Positions 37,596 through 46,885 of a stretch of DNA of 64,000 nt are shown piece after piece. Below the pieces are notes generated by a model. The model worked only from the letters and a program-made list of their open reading frames with translations. It was not told the origin of the DNA and did no database searches. The position numbers and the translations under genes are program-made. The DNA is taken from positions 186,001-250,000 of the forward strand of contig JADGNA010000023.1 in assembly GCA_015234465.1 (NCBI GenBank), given 5' to 3'. The DNA comes from Salinibacterium sp. (GTDB lineage: Bacteria; Actinomycetota; Actinomycetes; Actinomycetales; Microbacteriaceae). How positions within the stretch are numbered: the first letter of the stretch is position 1; the number at the start of each line of letters is the position of its first letter.

Positions 37596-40073
37596 ATGCC
37601 CAAGCTCCGACCGGGTGTCGTCTCCGTTGTCCTCGTCAACTTCCGTGGTCCCAGCGACACCATCGAAGCTATCGGGCATCTTGGTGAACTCGACTGGCCG
37701 CAGGAGCGGCTTGAGATTGTCGTCGTGGAGAACGGATCGGGCGACGACAGCGCAGAGCGCATCCGGGCCGCCGCGCCTCACGTGAACCTGGTCGTCTCGA
37801 AGACGAACGACGGCTTCGCCGGCGGATGCAACAGGGGAGTGGCCGCCTCCAGTGGCGAGTACATCGCCCTGCTGAACAACGATGCACGCCCGGACGAGAA
37901 GTGGGTGCGCGCCGCCGTCGAGAAGTTCGAGACATCCGACAAGATCGGTGCCGTCGCGAGCCGCGTGCTCGACTGGGAGGGCGAGAAGGTCGACTTCATC
38001 GGCTCCGCCATGACCTGGTACGGCATGGGCTACAAGCCGTTCACGGCCGAGCCGATCCCCAAGACCCCGGATGTGCCGCAGGACGTGCTCTTCGGCACCG
38101 GGTCGGCGATGTTTGTGCGCAGGGACGTCTACGACGCGCTCGGCGGCTTCGACGAGCGCTACTTCATGTTCTTCGAAGACGTCGACCTTGGCTGGCGTCT
38201 CAACCTGCGCGGGTGGCGCTATGCATACGAGCCAGCCTCCCTCGCGTACCACAAGCACCACGCGTCGATGGCGGAGTTCGGCCCCTACAAGGAGACGTAC
38301 CTCCTCGAACGCAACGCACTCTTCACCCTTTACAAGAACCTCGAAGAGGACGGCCTGCGCGAGGCGCTACCCGCCGCGACGATGCTCGCCATCCGTCGGG
38401 GCATCACGCGCGCGGGACTCGACTCCACCGCATACGACCTGCGCAAGCCCGGGGGAGACGACACCGACACCGACACCGTCTCCAAGCAGGCGGTCGCAGC
38501 GATGTTCGCGATCGACCAGCTCGTCGAGAACCTGCCGTCGCTCCGCAAGAGCCGCGACGAAATCCAGACCACGCGCACCGTCAGCGACAGCATGCTCTGG
38601 CGCCTCTTCGGGCAGGTCGATGCGCCGGTGTACCAAGAGGAGAAATACCTCGACGGATACACCGACATCGTCAGCGCCTTCAATGTGCTCGAGCCCACTG
38701 AGCGCACCAAGGTCGTGATTGTCACGGGCGACCCGATCGGCAAGAAGCTCGCAGGCCCCGCCATCCGCGCCTGGAACATGGCCGACCTCCTCTCCCGCGA
38801 CAACGACGTCTGTCTCGTCACCCTCTCCGGTGCGGAGGAGATGGAAGCTCCCTTCCGCATCGAGCACGTGCGCCCGGGCGACGACGGCAAGTTCGGGCCG
38901 CTCGAGAAGTGGGCGGATGTCATCGTCTTTCAAGGCCACGCAATGGCCGTCTTCGAGTCGATCCGCACGAGCTCCAAGATCCTCGTCGTCGACATCTACG
39001 ACCCCATGCACCTCGAACAGCTCGAGCAGGGGAGGGAGCTGCCCGCCGCCCAGTGGACGCAGCAGGTGGCGGATGCGACGGAGGTGCTCAACGAGCAGTT
39101 GCAGCGCGGGGACTTCTTCCTCTGCGCATCCGACCGGCAGAAGATGTTCTGGCTCGGCCAGCTCGCCGCACTCGGGCGCATCAACCCGCTCAATTACGAC
39201 GGTGACCCCGATCTTGATGGTCTCATCAGCATCGCTCCGTTCGGGCTCTCCGCGACGCCGCCCACGCACGAACGCGACGTGCTCAAAGGCGTCATGCCGG
39301 GCATCGGCCGTGACGACAAGGTGCTGCTGTGGAGCGGAGGCCTTTACAACTGGTTCGACCCCAAGACGTTGATCCGCGCCGTTGCCGAGCTCTCCCAGCG
39401 TCGCGATGGCGTGCGCCTCTTCTTCCAGGGCACCAAGCATCCTCACCCCGGCGTGCCCGAGATGCGCATCGTGAAGGAGTCCCGCGCGCTCGCCGAGGAG
39501 CTCGGCGCACTCGACACCTCTGTCTTTTTTAACCCCTCGTGGGTCGACTACGCCGACCGGCAGAACTACCTCACCGAGGCGGACGCCGGCGTCAGCACGC
39601 ACTTCTCGCACATCGAGACCACCTTCTCGTTCCGCACTCGCATCCTCGACTACCTCTGGGCTGAGCTGCCCATGGTCGTCACCGAGGGTGACCACTTCGC
39701 CGAACTGATCGCTGCCGAGAACCTCGGCGTCGTCGTCAAGGCAGAGGATGTCGCGGGGCTGTCGGTCGCCCTCGAGCGCGTGCTCTTCGACGAGGAGTTC
39801 ATCGCCGAAGCGAAGGCCAACATCCGCCGCGTGCGCGAGCGCTACTTCTGGGAGGCCGCCCTCGCGCCGCTCGTCGACTTCGTCGCGGACGCGAAGCACG
39901 CCGCCGATCACCGCGGCCTGACCGCCGCCCAGCTTGCCGCGGCAGCGCAAGGTCGCAAGCAGCGCCGCCGCTCCGGCCTCATGCACGACATCGGCCGTGC
40001 CGCCTTCTATCTGCGCACGGCCGGGCCCTCGGCGGTTGTGGGTAAGGTCGCGAAGCGCCTCAGGCGGCGGTGA
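37596..40073 (+). CDS. Large bifunctional glycosyltransferase (GT2 plus GT4-like domains)
   Basis: GVVSVVLVNFRGPSDTIEAIGHL...VENGSGDDSAERI...NDGFAGGCNRGVA...GTGSAMFVRRDVYDALGGFDERYFMFFEDVDLGWRL; C-term LLWSGGLYNWFDPKTLIRAVAEL...THFSHIETTFSFRTRILDYLWAELPMVVTEGD. Confidence 0.9.
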   Translation: MPKLRPGVVSVVLVNFRGPSDTIEAIGHLGELDWPQERLEIVVVENGSGDDSAERIRAAAPHVNLVVSKTNDGFAGGCNRGVAASSGEYIALLNNDARPDEKWVRAAVEKFETSDKIGAVASRVLDWEGEKVDFIGSAMTWYGMGYKPFTAEPIPKTPDVPQDVLFGTGSAMFVRRDVYDALGGFDERYFMFFEDVDLGWRLNLRGWRYAYEPASLAYHKHHASMAEFGPYKETYLLERNALFTLYKNLEEDGLREALPAATMLAIRRGITRAGLDSTAYDLRKPGGDDTDTDTVSKQAVAAMFAIDQLVENLPSLRKSRDEIQTTRTVSDSMLWRLFGQVDAPVYQEEKYLDGYTDIVSAFNVLEPTERTKVVIVTGDPIGKKLAGPAIRAWNMADLLSRDNDVCLVTLSGAEEMEAPFRIEHVRPGDDGKFGPLEKWADVIVFQGHAMAVFESIRTSSKILVVDIYDPMHLEQLEQGRELPAAQWTQQVADATEVLNEQLQRGDFFLCASDRQKMFWLGQLAALGRINPLNYDGDPDLDGLISIAPFGLSATPPTHERDVLKGVMPGIGRDDKVLLWSGGLYNWFDPKTLIRAVAELSQRRDGVRLFFQGTKHPHPGVPEMRIVKESRALAEELGALDTSVFFNPSWVDYADRQNYLTEADAGVSTHFSHIETTFSFRTRILDYLWAELPMVVTEGDHFAELIAAENLGVVVKAEDVAGLSVALERVLFDEEFIAEAKANIRRVRERYFWEAALAPLVDFVADAKHAADHRGLTAAQLAAAAQGRKQRRRSGLMHDIGRAAFYLRTAGPSAVVGKVAKRLRRR

Positions 40074-40074
40074 C

Positions 40075-41055
40075 GTGACGACGCCGAGCGTCTCGGTTGC
40101 CCTCTGCACCCACAACGGCGCCGCCTACATCGAGGAGCAGCTGCGCAGCATCCTGAGCCAGAGCGCCGCGGTGAACCAGCTGGTCGTGAGCGACGACGCC
40201 TCCAGCGACGACACGCTCGCGACCGTCGAAAGAGTCTGGCGCGAGGCGGCGCCGACCGCGGCGGAGCTTGTCGTGCTGCGGAACGAGACGCCGCTCGGCG
40301 TCAGCGCAAACTTCGCCCAGGCGCTCCGCGCCTGCACATCAGACATCATCATGCTGAGCGACCAGGATGACATCTGGCGCGAAGACAGGGTCGCCGCCGC
40401 GCTCCGCACGCACACGTCAGAGCCTGAGGCACTGCTGGTGCATTCCGACGCCCGACTCGTGGATGCGAAGGGCACCGACCTCGGCGTAACGCTCTTCCAA
40501 GCCCTCGAGGTCGGGGCGAGGGACCTGGCGCAGGAGAGGACATCCGAAGCCTTTTCGTTCCTTCTGAGGCGCAACATCGTGACCGGGGCGACGGCGAGCG
40601 TGCGCCGCGAGTTGCTGGAAGCAGCCCTGCCAGTGCCGGAGGACTGGGTCCACGACGAGTGGCTCGCCCTCGTCGCTGCGGCGCGAGGCAGGCTCGACCA
40701 CATCGCCGACACGCTCATCGACTATCGGCAGCACGGGGCCAACCAGATCGGTGTCAGCGCGCCGACGCTCGGCTACAAGGTGCGTCGGATGCTCGAACCG
40801 AGGGGTGAGCGGAATCGGACCCTCGCCCGGCGGAGCGCTGCGCTCGCCACCCGTCTTGACGAGCTCGATGCCGAGGCAGCCCTCGTGCAGCAAGCGCAGG
40901 CCAAGCACGCATTCGAGCAGGCGCGCGCGCTCCTGCCCGACAGCCGCATCCGTCGAGTGCCCTTCATACTCAGGCTCGCCCGTTCCGGAGGCTACGAACG
41001 GTTCGCCAGTCAAGGGCGACTCGACATCGTGCGTGACCTGCTGCAGCCGGCATGA
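40075..41055 (+). CDS. Glycosyltransferase family 2
   Basis: GTG start; SVSVALCTHNGAAYIEEQLRSILSQSAAVNQLVVSDDASSDDT...IIMLSDQDDIWREDRV...VHDEWLALVAAARG. Confidence 0.9.
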   Translation: MTTPSVSVALCTHNGAAYIEEQLRSILSQSAAVNQLVVSDDASSDDTLATVERVWREAAPTAAELVVLRNETPLGVSANFAQALRACTSDIIMLSDQDDIWREDRVAAALRTHTSEPEALLVHSDARLVDAKGTDLGVTLFQALEVGARDLAQERTSEAFSFLLRRNIVTGATASVRRELLEAALPVPEDWVHDEWLALVAAARGRLDHIADTLIDYRQHGANQIGVSAPTLGYKVRRMLEPRGERNRTLARRSAALATRLDELDAEAALVQQAQAKHAFEQARALLPDSRIRRVPFILRLARSGGYERFASQGRLDIVRDLLQPA

Positions 41056-41136
41056 CCCGCCGCACGGCATCGCCGCGATGAGCATGGCGACTAAGCTCCT
41101 AAGAATGGTTTCGAGCAACGGGGAGGGCAGCACCGC

Positions 41137-42708
41137 GTGAAGCGGCTGAGACTGCGGGCGATCCATCTGGCGCCTCTCCTTGCAATCGCTGCCCTCCTCG
41201 GCTGGGCATTCGCGTCCCCGGTAGGGGCATCCCCCGATGACGACTTCCATCTCGTCAGCACCTGGTGCGCCAGTGGCGACGAACTCTGCGAAGAGACCCC
41301 GGTCGACGGCGTCCGAGAAGTGCCCACAGCCCTCGTGCAAGTGCCCTGCTATGCCGCGCAGGAGAAGGAAAGTGCCGCCTGCCAGTCCGCGATCGACTTC
41401 TCGGTCACCGCAACTGAAACGACGTCGCGCGGCAACTTCAACAGCGAGTACCCGCCCGTGTTCTACGCCGTGATGGGACTCTTCGCCGGCGACGACATCA
41501 TCGCGTCGGCCCTGACGATGCGTGTCGTCAGCGTGCTGATCTTCGTCGCCCTCACGTCGGTGACGTTCGCATTGCTGCCAGCAAGCCGCCGACAAACACT
41601 GACACTCATGTGGCTCGCGACCACGCTCCCCATGGGCGCCTTCCTCATCGCGTCGAACAATCCGAGCGGCTGGGCCATCGCCGGCGTAGGGACGGGATGG
41701 ATCGCCCTCCTCGGCTATCTCGAGGGCCACGGGCGACGCAAATGGGCGCTGGGCGCGATGTTCGCCCTCTCCGCGCTGATGGCGGCGGGATCCCGAGGGG
41801 ATGCCGCACTGTACATGCTCGTCGCCATCGGAGCGGTGTTCCTGCTCACCGTGCCCAAGCTGGGGAAGGGAGCGGATCGCAAGGCGTTCATTGCCTATGG
41901 GCGAGACGCGATCCTCCCGGCTGCCGTGGCAGTCCTGTGCGTCATCTTGTTCTTCTCGAGTCGCCAGGCCGCCACTGGGCTCACCGGCTTCGGCCCTCCG
42001 ACAGCAGCACCCGGTGGCGTCGGGGAGGACATCGTGCCGGTCGAAGCGAAGGAGGGACTGACCCTCGCGCTCTCGAACCTCCTCCACCTGCCTCTCCTCT
42101 GGGCCGGCAACTTCGGAGAGTGGGGCCTCGGATGGTTCGACACCGTGCTGCCTCCGACCGTCCTCCTCGCCAGCATTGCCGCCCTCAGCGTGACCGTCTT
42201 CGTCGGGCTCGGCCGCACCTGGGGCAGGAAACTGCTGGTCGTCGGGCTTGCTGGCGCGGCGATGGTGCTGGTGCCCATCTTCGTGCTGCAGCAGGGCGGC
42301 AACGTCGTGGGGGAGCAAGTACAGCCTCGTTACGTGCTGCCCATCATCATCCTGTTTGTCGGACTGTCGTTGCTGAGCCGAAGGGAATCCGTGCTCCGCC
42401 TGACACGCACGCAGGCCTTCGTGCTGGGAATCGGACTGGTTGCGGCGTTCTTCGTGTCGATGCGAACCAACATGCGTCGCTACATCACCGGGGTCGACGT
42501 GCGAACGTTCAGTCTCGACGTCAGCATCGAGTGGTGGTGGGACCTGGCTCTCAGCCCCAACGCGGTGTGGATCGGCGCATCACTCGCCTACGCAGCCCTC
42601 GTCGCCATCCTTCTCGTCGAGGTCCGTGCGCCAGTCGACGAACCCGCGGTGCCTGCACCTGATCCGGCGCCAGCTCCATACTCCGAGCGCGGGAAGGTCG
42701 CCGCATGA
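41137..42708 (+). CDS. DUF2142-like multi-TM membrane protein
   Basis: FASPVGASPDDDFHLVSTWCA...YPPVFYAVMGLFAGDD...IASNNPSGWAIAGVGTGWIALLGYLEG; polytopic. Confidence 0.8.
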   Translation: MKRLRLRAIHLAPLLAIAALLGWAFASPVGASPDDDFHLVSTWCASGDELCEETPVDGVREVPTALVQVPCYAAQEKESAACQSAIDFSVTATETTSRGNFNSEYPPVFYAVMGLFAGDDIIASALTMRVVSVLIFVALTSVTFALLPASRRQTLTLMWLATTLPMGAFLIASNNPSGWAIAGVGTGWIALLGYLEGHGRRKWALGAMFALSALMAAGSRGDAALYMLVAIGAVFLLTVPKLGKGADRKAFIAYGRDAILPAAVAVLCVILFFSSRQAATGLTGFGPPTAAPGGVGEDIVPVEAKEGLTLALSNLLHLPLLWAGNFGEWGLGWFDTVLPPTVLLASIAALSVTVFVGLGRTWGRKLLVVGLAGAAMVLVPIFVLQQGGNVVGEQVQPRYVLPIIILFVGLSLLSRRESVLRLTRTQAFVLGIGLVAAFFVSMRTNMRRYITGVDVRTFSLDVSIEWWWDLALSPNAVWIGASLAYAALVAILLVEVRAPVDEPAVPAPDPAPAPYSERGKVAA

Positions 42709-43370
42709 GTCGCACCTGGGTGATCATCCCCACGTACAACGAAGCGACGATGATCGGAACCGTCGTCACCGACGTGCTCAAGTCGTTCGACCACGTCGTG
42801 TGTGTCGACGACGGAAGCAGCGACGATTCGGCCCAAGTGGCGCGTGCCGCAGGAGCACACGTGGTGCAGCATCCGATCAACCTCGGGCAGGGCGCGAGCC
42901 TTCAGACGGGAATCGATTTCGCGCTCAGCGACCCGTTGATGACCGAAGTCGTCACCTTCGACGCGGACGGACAGCACCAGACGGCCGATGCCATCGCCAT
43001 GGTTGAGCTATTGCGCGAAAAGAATCTCGATATCGTCATCGGCTCGCGATTCCTCGACGACCGCACCCAGGTCTCGCCCGCCAAGAGGCTGGTCCTGCGC
43101 ACGGCCGCGTTCTACACGCGACTCACGTCTGGGATGGCTCTCACCGATGCCCACAACGGGCTTCGAGTACTCGACCGCGGCCTGCTTCGCCAGATCCGCA
43201 TCGAACAGAATCGCATGGCCCACGCGTCCGAGCTCATCGACAAGGTCGGCCGGCTGAAGGCCAACTGGGCCGAATACCCCACCCACATCGTCTACACCGA
43301 GTACTCCAAGGCCAAGGGCCAGTCATTGCTGAACTCCGTGAACATTCTCGTCGAACTACTCTTTAGGTGA
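42705..43370 (+). CDS. Glycosyltransferase family 2 (DPM1-like)
   Basis: TWVIIPTYNEATMIGTVVTDVLKSFDHVVCVDDGSSDDSAQVARAAGAHVVQHPINLGQGASLQTGIDFAL...VTFDADGQHQ...VIGSRFLDD; ATGA overlap with upstream gene. Confidence 0.93.
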   Translation: MSRTWVIIPTYNEATMIGTVVTDVLKSFDHVVCVDDGSSDDSAQVARAAGAHVVQHPINLGQGASLQTGIDFALSDPLMTEVVTFDADGQHQTADAIAMVELLREKNLDIVIGSRFLDDRTQVSPAKRLVLRTAAFYTRLTSGMALTDAHNGLRVLDRGLLRQIRIEQNRMAHASELIDKVGRLKANWAEYPTHIVYTEYSKAKGQSLLNSVNILVELLFR

Positions 43371-43374
43371 ACGC

Positions 43375-43755
43375 ATGACCATCCTCTTCCAGATCATCGC
43401 CGCCGTCGCCATAGTGCTCTCGGGGTTCCTCCTGTTCAGAGGGAGCGGTGCCCGCCACCAGGCGGTGCGTCGGCTGCTGATGGCGGCATTCGTCGTTGCG
43501 GCAGCAGCGTCGGTCTTCGTGCCGCAACTCTGGACGGGTGTCGCGAACTTCCTCGGCATCGGTCGAGGAGCAGACCTGCTGCTCTATTTCATGGTGCTGA
43601 TCTTCGTCGTGTTCGTCGCGACCACGTATCGGCGCTTCCGGCAGTTTGAACTACAGCACAGCGAGTTGGCGCGACAGATGGCCTTGCTCAAGGCGCGGCA
43701 GGACGGTGAGGGCGGCAGCCCTGCGGGGGAGGACCGACCGCGAGAGACGCCCTGA
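43375..43755 (+). CDS. DUF2304-like small membrane protein
   Basis: MTILFQIIAAVAIVLSGFLLFRGSGARHQAVRRLLMAAFVVAAAASVFVPQLWTGVANFLGIGRGADLLLYFMVLIFVVF; directly after the GT2, the usual DUF2304 context. Confidence 0.82.
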   Translation: MTILFQIIAAVAIVLSGFLLFRGSGARHQAVRRLLMAAFVVAAAASVFVPQLWTGVANFLGIGRGADLLLYFMVLIFVVFVATTYRRFRQFELQHSELARQMALLKARQDGEGGSPAGEDRPRETP

Positions 43756-43795
43756 GCCGGGCCGCGTTGCGTCTCGCTGGTAGTGTGAGCCTCTC

Positions 43796-45628
43796 ATGAA
43801 AACAATCCTGGTCACGTTTCGTGATCTGTTCCCGCTGCTTCCCGCTGGTGCCCGCCGTTTTCTCGTTCGGTACATCTCTGCCACGAGCGTCATCACGCTT
43901 CTGGATGTCGCGGCGACTGGGCTCTTCGCCCTCCTGATCTACCCGGCCATCGATGGCTCGAATATCTCGCTCCCGCTGATCGGTGAACTGCCTGCGTCGG
44001 CGACCCCTATCGTCGTGCTCGTCGCGTGCTTCTTGATGGTGTTGAAGAGCGGGCTCTCCGTCATGCTCAACTGGATCGCGACTCGCCGTTTCGCCCGATA
44101 CGAACTCGAGATAGGGCAGCGGATGTTCCGCGCCTACATCCATTCCAGTTGGGAGGAGCGCTCGAAGCGCTCGGTGGCCGAGATCACCCGCATCGCGGAC
44201 ATGGGCATCGCGAACACCATCATGGGGTTCCTGCTGCCCCTGTCGAGGATCCCGAATCTGGCTCTGTCGTTCGTGCTGATCCTCGGCGTGGTCCTTGTCG
44301 CGGACCCGCTGACCTGCATCATCGCTCTCGTGTACCTCGGATTCATCGCCTGGCTCGTCAACCATGTGGTGACACGCCGCGCGCTCGAGGCGGGGCAGGT
44401 CAACCTCACCTACAGCTACCGCGTCGCAAGCCTCATGACGGAGATGGTGGATGCGCTGAAGGAACTCAGCCTGCGCGGTCGGCTGGAGCAGGTGGCCGAC
44501 GTCGTGACCGACAATCGCGTCCACGCGGTGCGTGCGCGGGCGAACACCTCGTTCCTCGGCACGATTCCCCTGTACGCCTTCGAAGCGGCGCTCATCGGTG
44601 GTTTCCTCCTGATCGGTGCGGCCTCCTACCTGACGGGCGGCCTCAACGCGGCAATCGCGTCCATCGCCCTGTTCGCAGCAGCGGGTTTCAGGCTCATCCC
44701 TGCGCTGAACGGACTCCAGGTGGCCGTCGTGCAGTGCAACGCATCCGTGCCTGCGGCGCGCGATGTGATCGACGACCTGGGGCGAATCGAGAGGGACGTG
44801 GAACGCAAGGGCGCGCCAAGCGACACCGCCACGCTTCCCGACAGTCCGCGCCAGATCAGCCTGAGCGACGTCTCGTTCACCTATCCGTCGTCGACCGAAC
44901 CGGTCTTGCGTCGGCTCGACCTGGACATCCCGCTCGGCAGTTCACTCGGCATCGTCGGCCCATCGGGCGCAGGGAAGTCGACCCTGATCGACCTCTTGCT
45001 CGGCCTCAGTGTGCCCACTGAAGGCTCGATCGCGATCGATGGTGAGCCCCTCACGAACGTCCTGAAATCGTGGCGCAGTCGAGTCGGCTACGTGCCGCAG
45101 CGCGTCGCCCTCTTCGACGGCACCATCGCGCAGAATGTGGCGTTGACCTGGGACGACGACTTCGACCGCGAGCGAGTCGCTGTCGCTCTCGAGCGAGCGC
45201 AGCTCCAATCCCTCGTCGAGTCCCGACCGCTCGGGCTCGACGAGCGAATCGGCGAGCGAGGCTTCTCCCTCTCCGGCGGCCAACAGCAGCGCCTCGGCAT
45301 CGCGAGGGCACTGTATGCCGACCCTCTGGTCCTGGTGCTTGATGAAGCAACGAGCGCGCTGGACACGAAGACCGAAGACACCGTCAGCCAGGCGATCCGG
45401 TCGTTGCAGGGGGAGGTGACGCTCATCTCGGTCGCGCACCGACTGTCCACCATCAAGGACTACGACCAGATCTGCTACATGCAGGACGGGCGGATCGTAG
45501 GACGAGGCTCCTTCTACGAACTCGCCCGGCAGCTTCCGGAGTTCGGCGAACAGGTGGCCCTCGCCGGTCTCGCCGAGAGCATGGGACTCGAGCGTGACGA
45601 GCGAGACGGCTCTACCCAGGAGCCGTGA
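43796..45628 (+). CDS. ABC transporter, fused permease-ATPase (PglK-like flippase half-transporter)
   Basis: N-terminal six-TM region ending FRLIPALNGLQVAVVQCNASVPAARDVIDDL; ATPase GIVGPSGAGKSTLIDLLLGLSVPTEGSIAIDGEPL...GYVPQRVALFDGTIAQNV...SLSGGQQQRLGIARALYADPLVLVLDEATSALD. Confidence 0.9.
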   Translation: MKTILVTFRDLFPLLPAGARRFLVRYISATSVITLLDVAATGLFALLIYPAIDGSNISLPLIGELPASATPIVVLVACFLMVLKSGLSVMLNWIATRRFARYELEIGQRMFRAYIHSSWEERSKRSVAEITRIADMGIANTIMGFLLPLSRIPNLALSFVLILGVVLVADPLTCIIALVYLGFIAWLVNHVVTRRALEAGQVNLTYSYRVASLMTEMVDALKELSLRGRLEQVADVVTDNRVHAVRARANTSFLGTIPLYAFEAALIGGFLLIGAASYLTGGLNAAIASIALFAAAGFRLIPALNGLQVAVVQCNASVPAARDVIDDLGRIERDVERKGAPSDTATLPDSPRQISLSDVSFTYPSSTEPVLRRLDLDIPLGSSLGIVGPSGAGKSTLIDLLLGLSVPTEGSIAIDGEPLTNVLKSWRSRVGYVPQRVALFDGTIAQNVALTWDDDFDRERVAVALERAQLQSLVESRPLGLDERIGERGFSLSGGQQQRLGIARALYADPLVLVLDEATSALDTKTEDTVSQAIRSLQGEVTLISVAHRLSTIKDYDQICYMQDGRIVGRGSFYELARQLPEFGEQVALAGLAESMGLERDERDGSTQEP

Positions 45629-46884
45629 TGCTTGACCGACTCCTGGCACGTCGGAATTCGTGGCCCAGATTCGTGAACGCCCTGATCGACGGGCTCGCGG
45701 ACAGACCGATGAGCATTATTGGGCGATTGGCGGCGTTGCGCTACGGGTCTCCGTCGAAGCAAGACGAGACCCCCGTGCTGGTGCCGGACGGGCAGCATAC
45801 GGTGTCGGTTCTCATCGGACCGGTCAACTATGCGAGCCAGGGAAGACTCTGGGCGCAGTCGCTCGAGGAAGCGGACGATCAAGTCCAGGCCGTGAATCTT
45901 GCCGTCGACGTGCCGGGGGGTTTCGATTTCCCCTCGGACGCAGTCATCCCCGTTCCCACGTATCAGAACGGCAAGGCATGGCAGCAGGCGCAGTTCGAAG
46001 CGGCACGACGATTCAGCCACGTCCTCATCGAGGCGGAGGAGCCCCTCTTCGGGCGCTACCTCGGACGTGACGTCGAGCGGGAGTTCAGGGCGCTGCAGTC
46101 CAGCGGTGTGTCGGTCGCTTTCATGGGCCATGGAACGGACGTCCGTCTGCCGAGCTCGCACAGGGAGCGCACGCCGTGGTCTCCCTATCGCGACCCCGCT
46201 CTCTACGTGAATCGGCTTGAGACGCTCGCGCGCCGGAACCAGGCACTCCTCACAGGATCCGGGCGCCCAATGTTCGTGTCGACGCCAGACCTCCTGGACG
46301 ACCTCCCGACAGCCGTGTGGTGTCCCGTAGTCGTGGATCCCGCGCATTGGGCCATTCCCCGCCATGCTTCGCGAGATGGCCGACTGCGAGTGGTGCACGC
46401 TCCAAGTTCCGCACTCGTCAAGGGCACGCACCTGATCGAGCCTGTACTGCACTCCCTCCATCAGCGTGGAGCCATCGACTATCGGCCGATCTCGGGCGTG
46501 CCCGCTCACGCCATGCGCGATGTCTACGCCGACGCTGATGTCGTGCTCGACCAGTTCCGCCTCGGCGCCTATGGTGTGGCAGCATGCGAGGCGATGGCGG
46601 CGGGCCGCTTGGTGGTGGGGCATGTGCTGCAGTCGGTGCGGGACCGGGTCGAGAAGGAGACCGGGCTCCAATTGCCGGTGGCGGAGGCGACGCCCGATAC
46701 CCTGGAGGAGTTGTTGCTCAGCGTGGCGGCGGATCGCGAGGCCTGGATTGCCAAAGCTGGCGAGGGGCCCGCATTCGTCGAACAGGTTCACGATGGACGC
46801 CTGAGCAGCGAGATCCTGATCTCGCACTGGATCGCGGGACCACGCGATCTTCAGAACAAGGACGTGTCCGGGGCGGGGGTGTGA
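45628..46884 (+). CDS. GT-B-like glycosyltransferase-related protein (paralog of 48070..49320)
   Basis: VSVLIGPVNYASQGRLWAQSLEE...HVLIEAEEPLFGRYLGRDVEREFRALQSSGVSVAFMGHGTDVRLPS...DADVVLDQFRLGAYGVAACEAMAAGRLVVGHV. Confidence 0.75.
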   Translation: MLDRLLARRNSWPRFVNALIDGLADRPMSIIGRLAALRYGSPSKQDETPVLVPDGQHTVSVLIGPVNYASQGRLWAQSLEEADDQVQAVNLAVDVPGGFDFPSDAVIPVPTYQNGKAWQQAQFEAARRFSHVLIEAEEPLFGRYLGRDVEREFRALQSSGVSVAFMGHGTDVRLPSSHRERTPWSPYRDPALYVNRLETLARRNQALLTGSGRPMFVSTPDLLDDLPTAVWCPVVVDPAHWAIPRHASRDGRLRVVHAPSSALVKGTHLIEPVLHSLHQRGAIDYRPISGVPAHAMRDVYADADVVLDQFRLGAYGVAACEAMAAGRLVVGHVLQSVRDRVEKETGLQLPVAEATPDTLEELLLSVAADREAWIAKAGEGPAFVEQVHDGRLSSEILISHWIAGPRDLQNKDVSGAGV

Positions 46885-46885
46885 C

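Noticed and set aside
38367-40115. 582-codon minus-strand ORF opposite the GT2/GT4 gene
   Set aside because: Antisense shadow with low-complexity Val/Asp/Glu composition.
40417-42318. 633-codon minus-strand ORF opposite GT2 and DUF2142
   Set aside because: Antisense shadow; no domain-like pattern and crosses two plus-strand genes.
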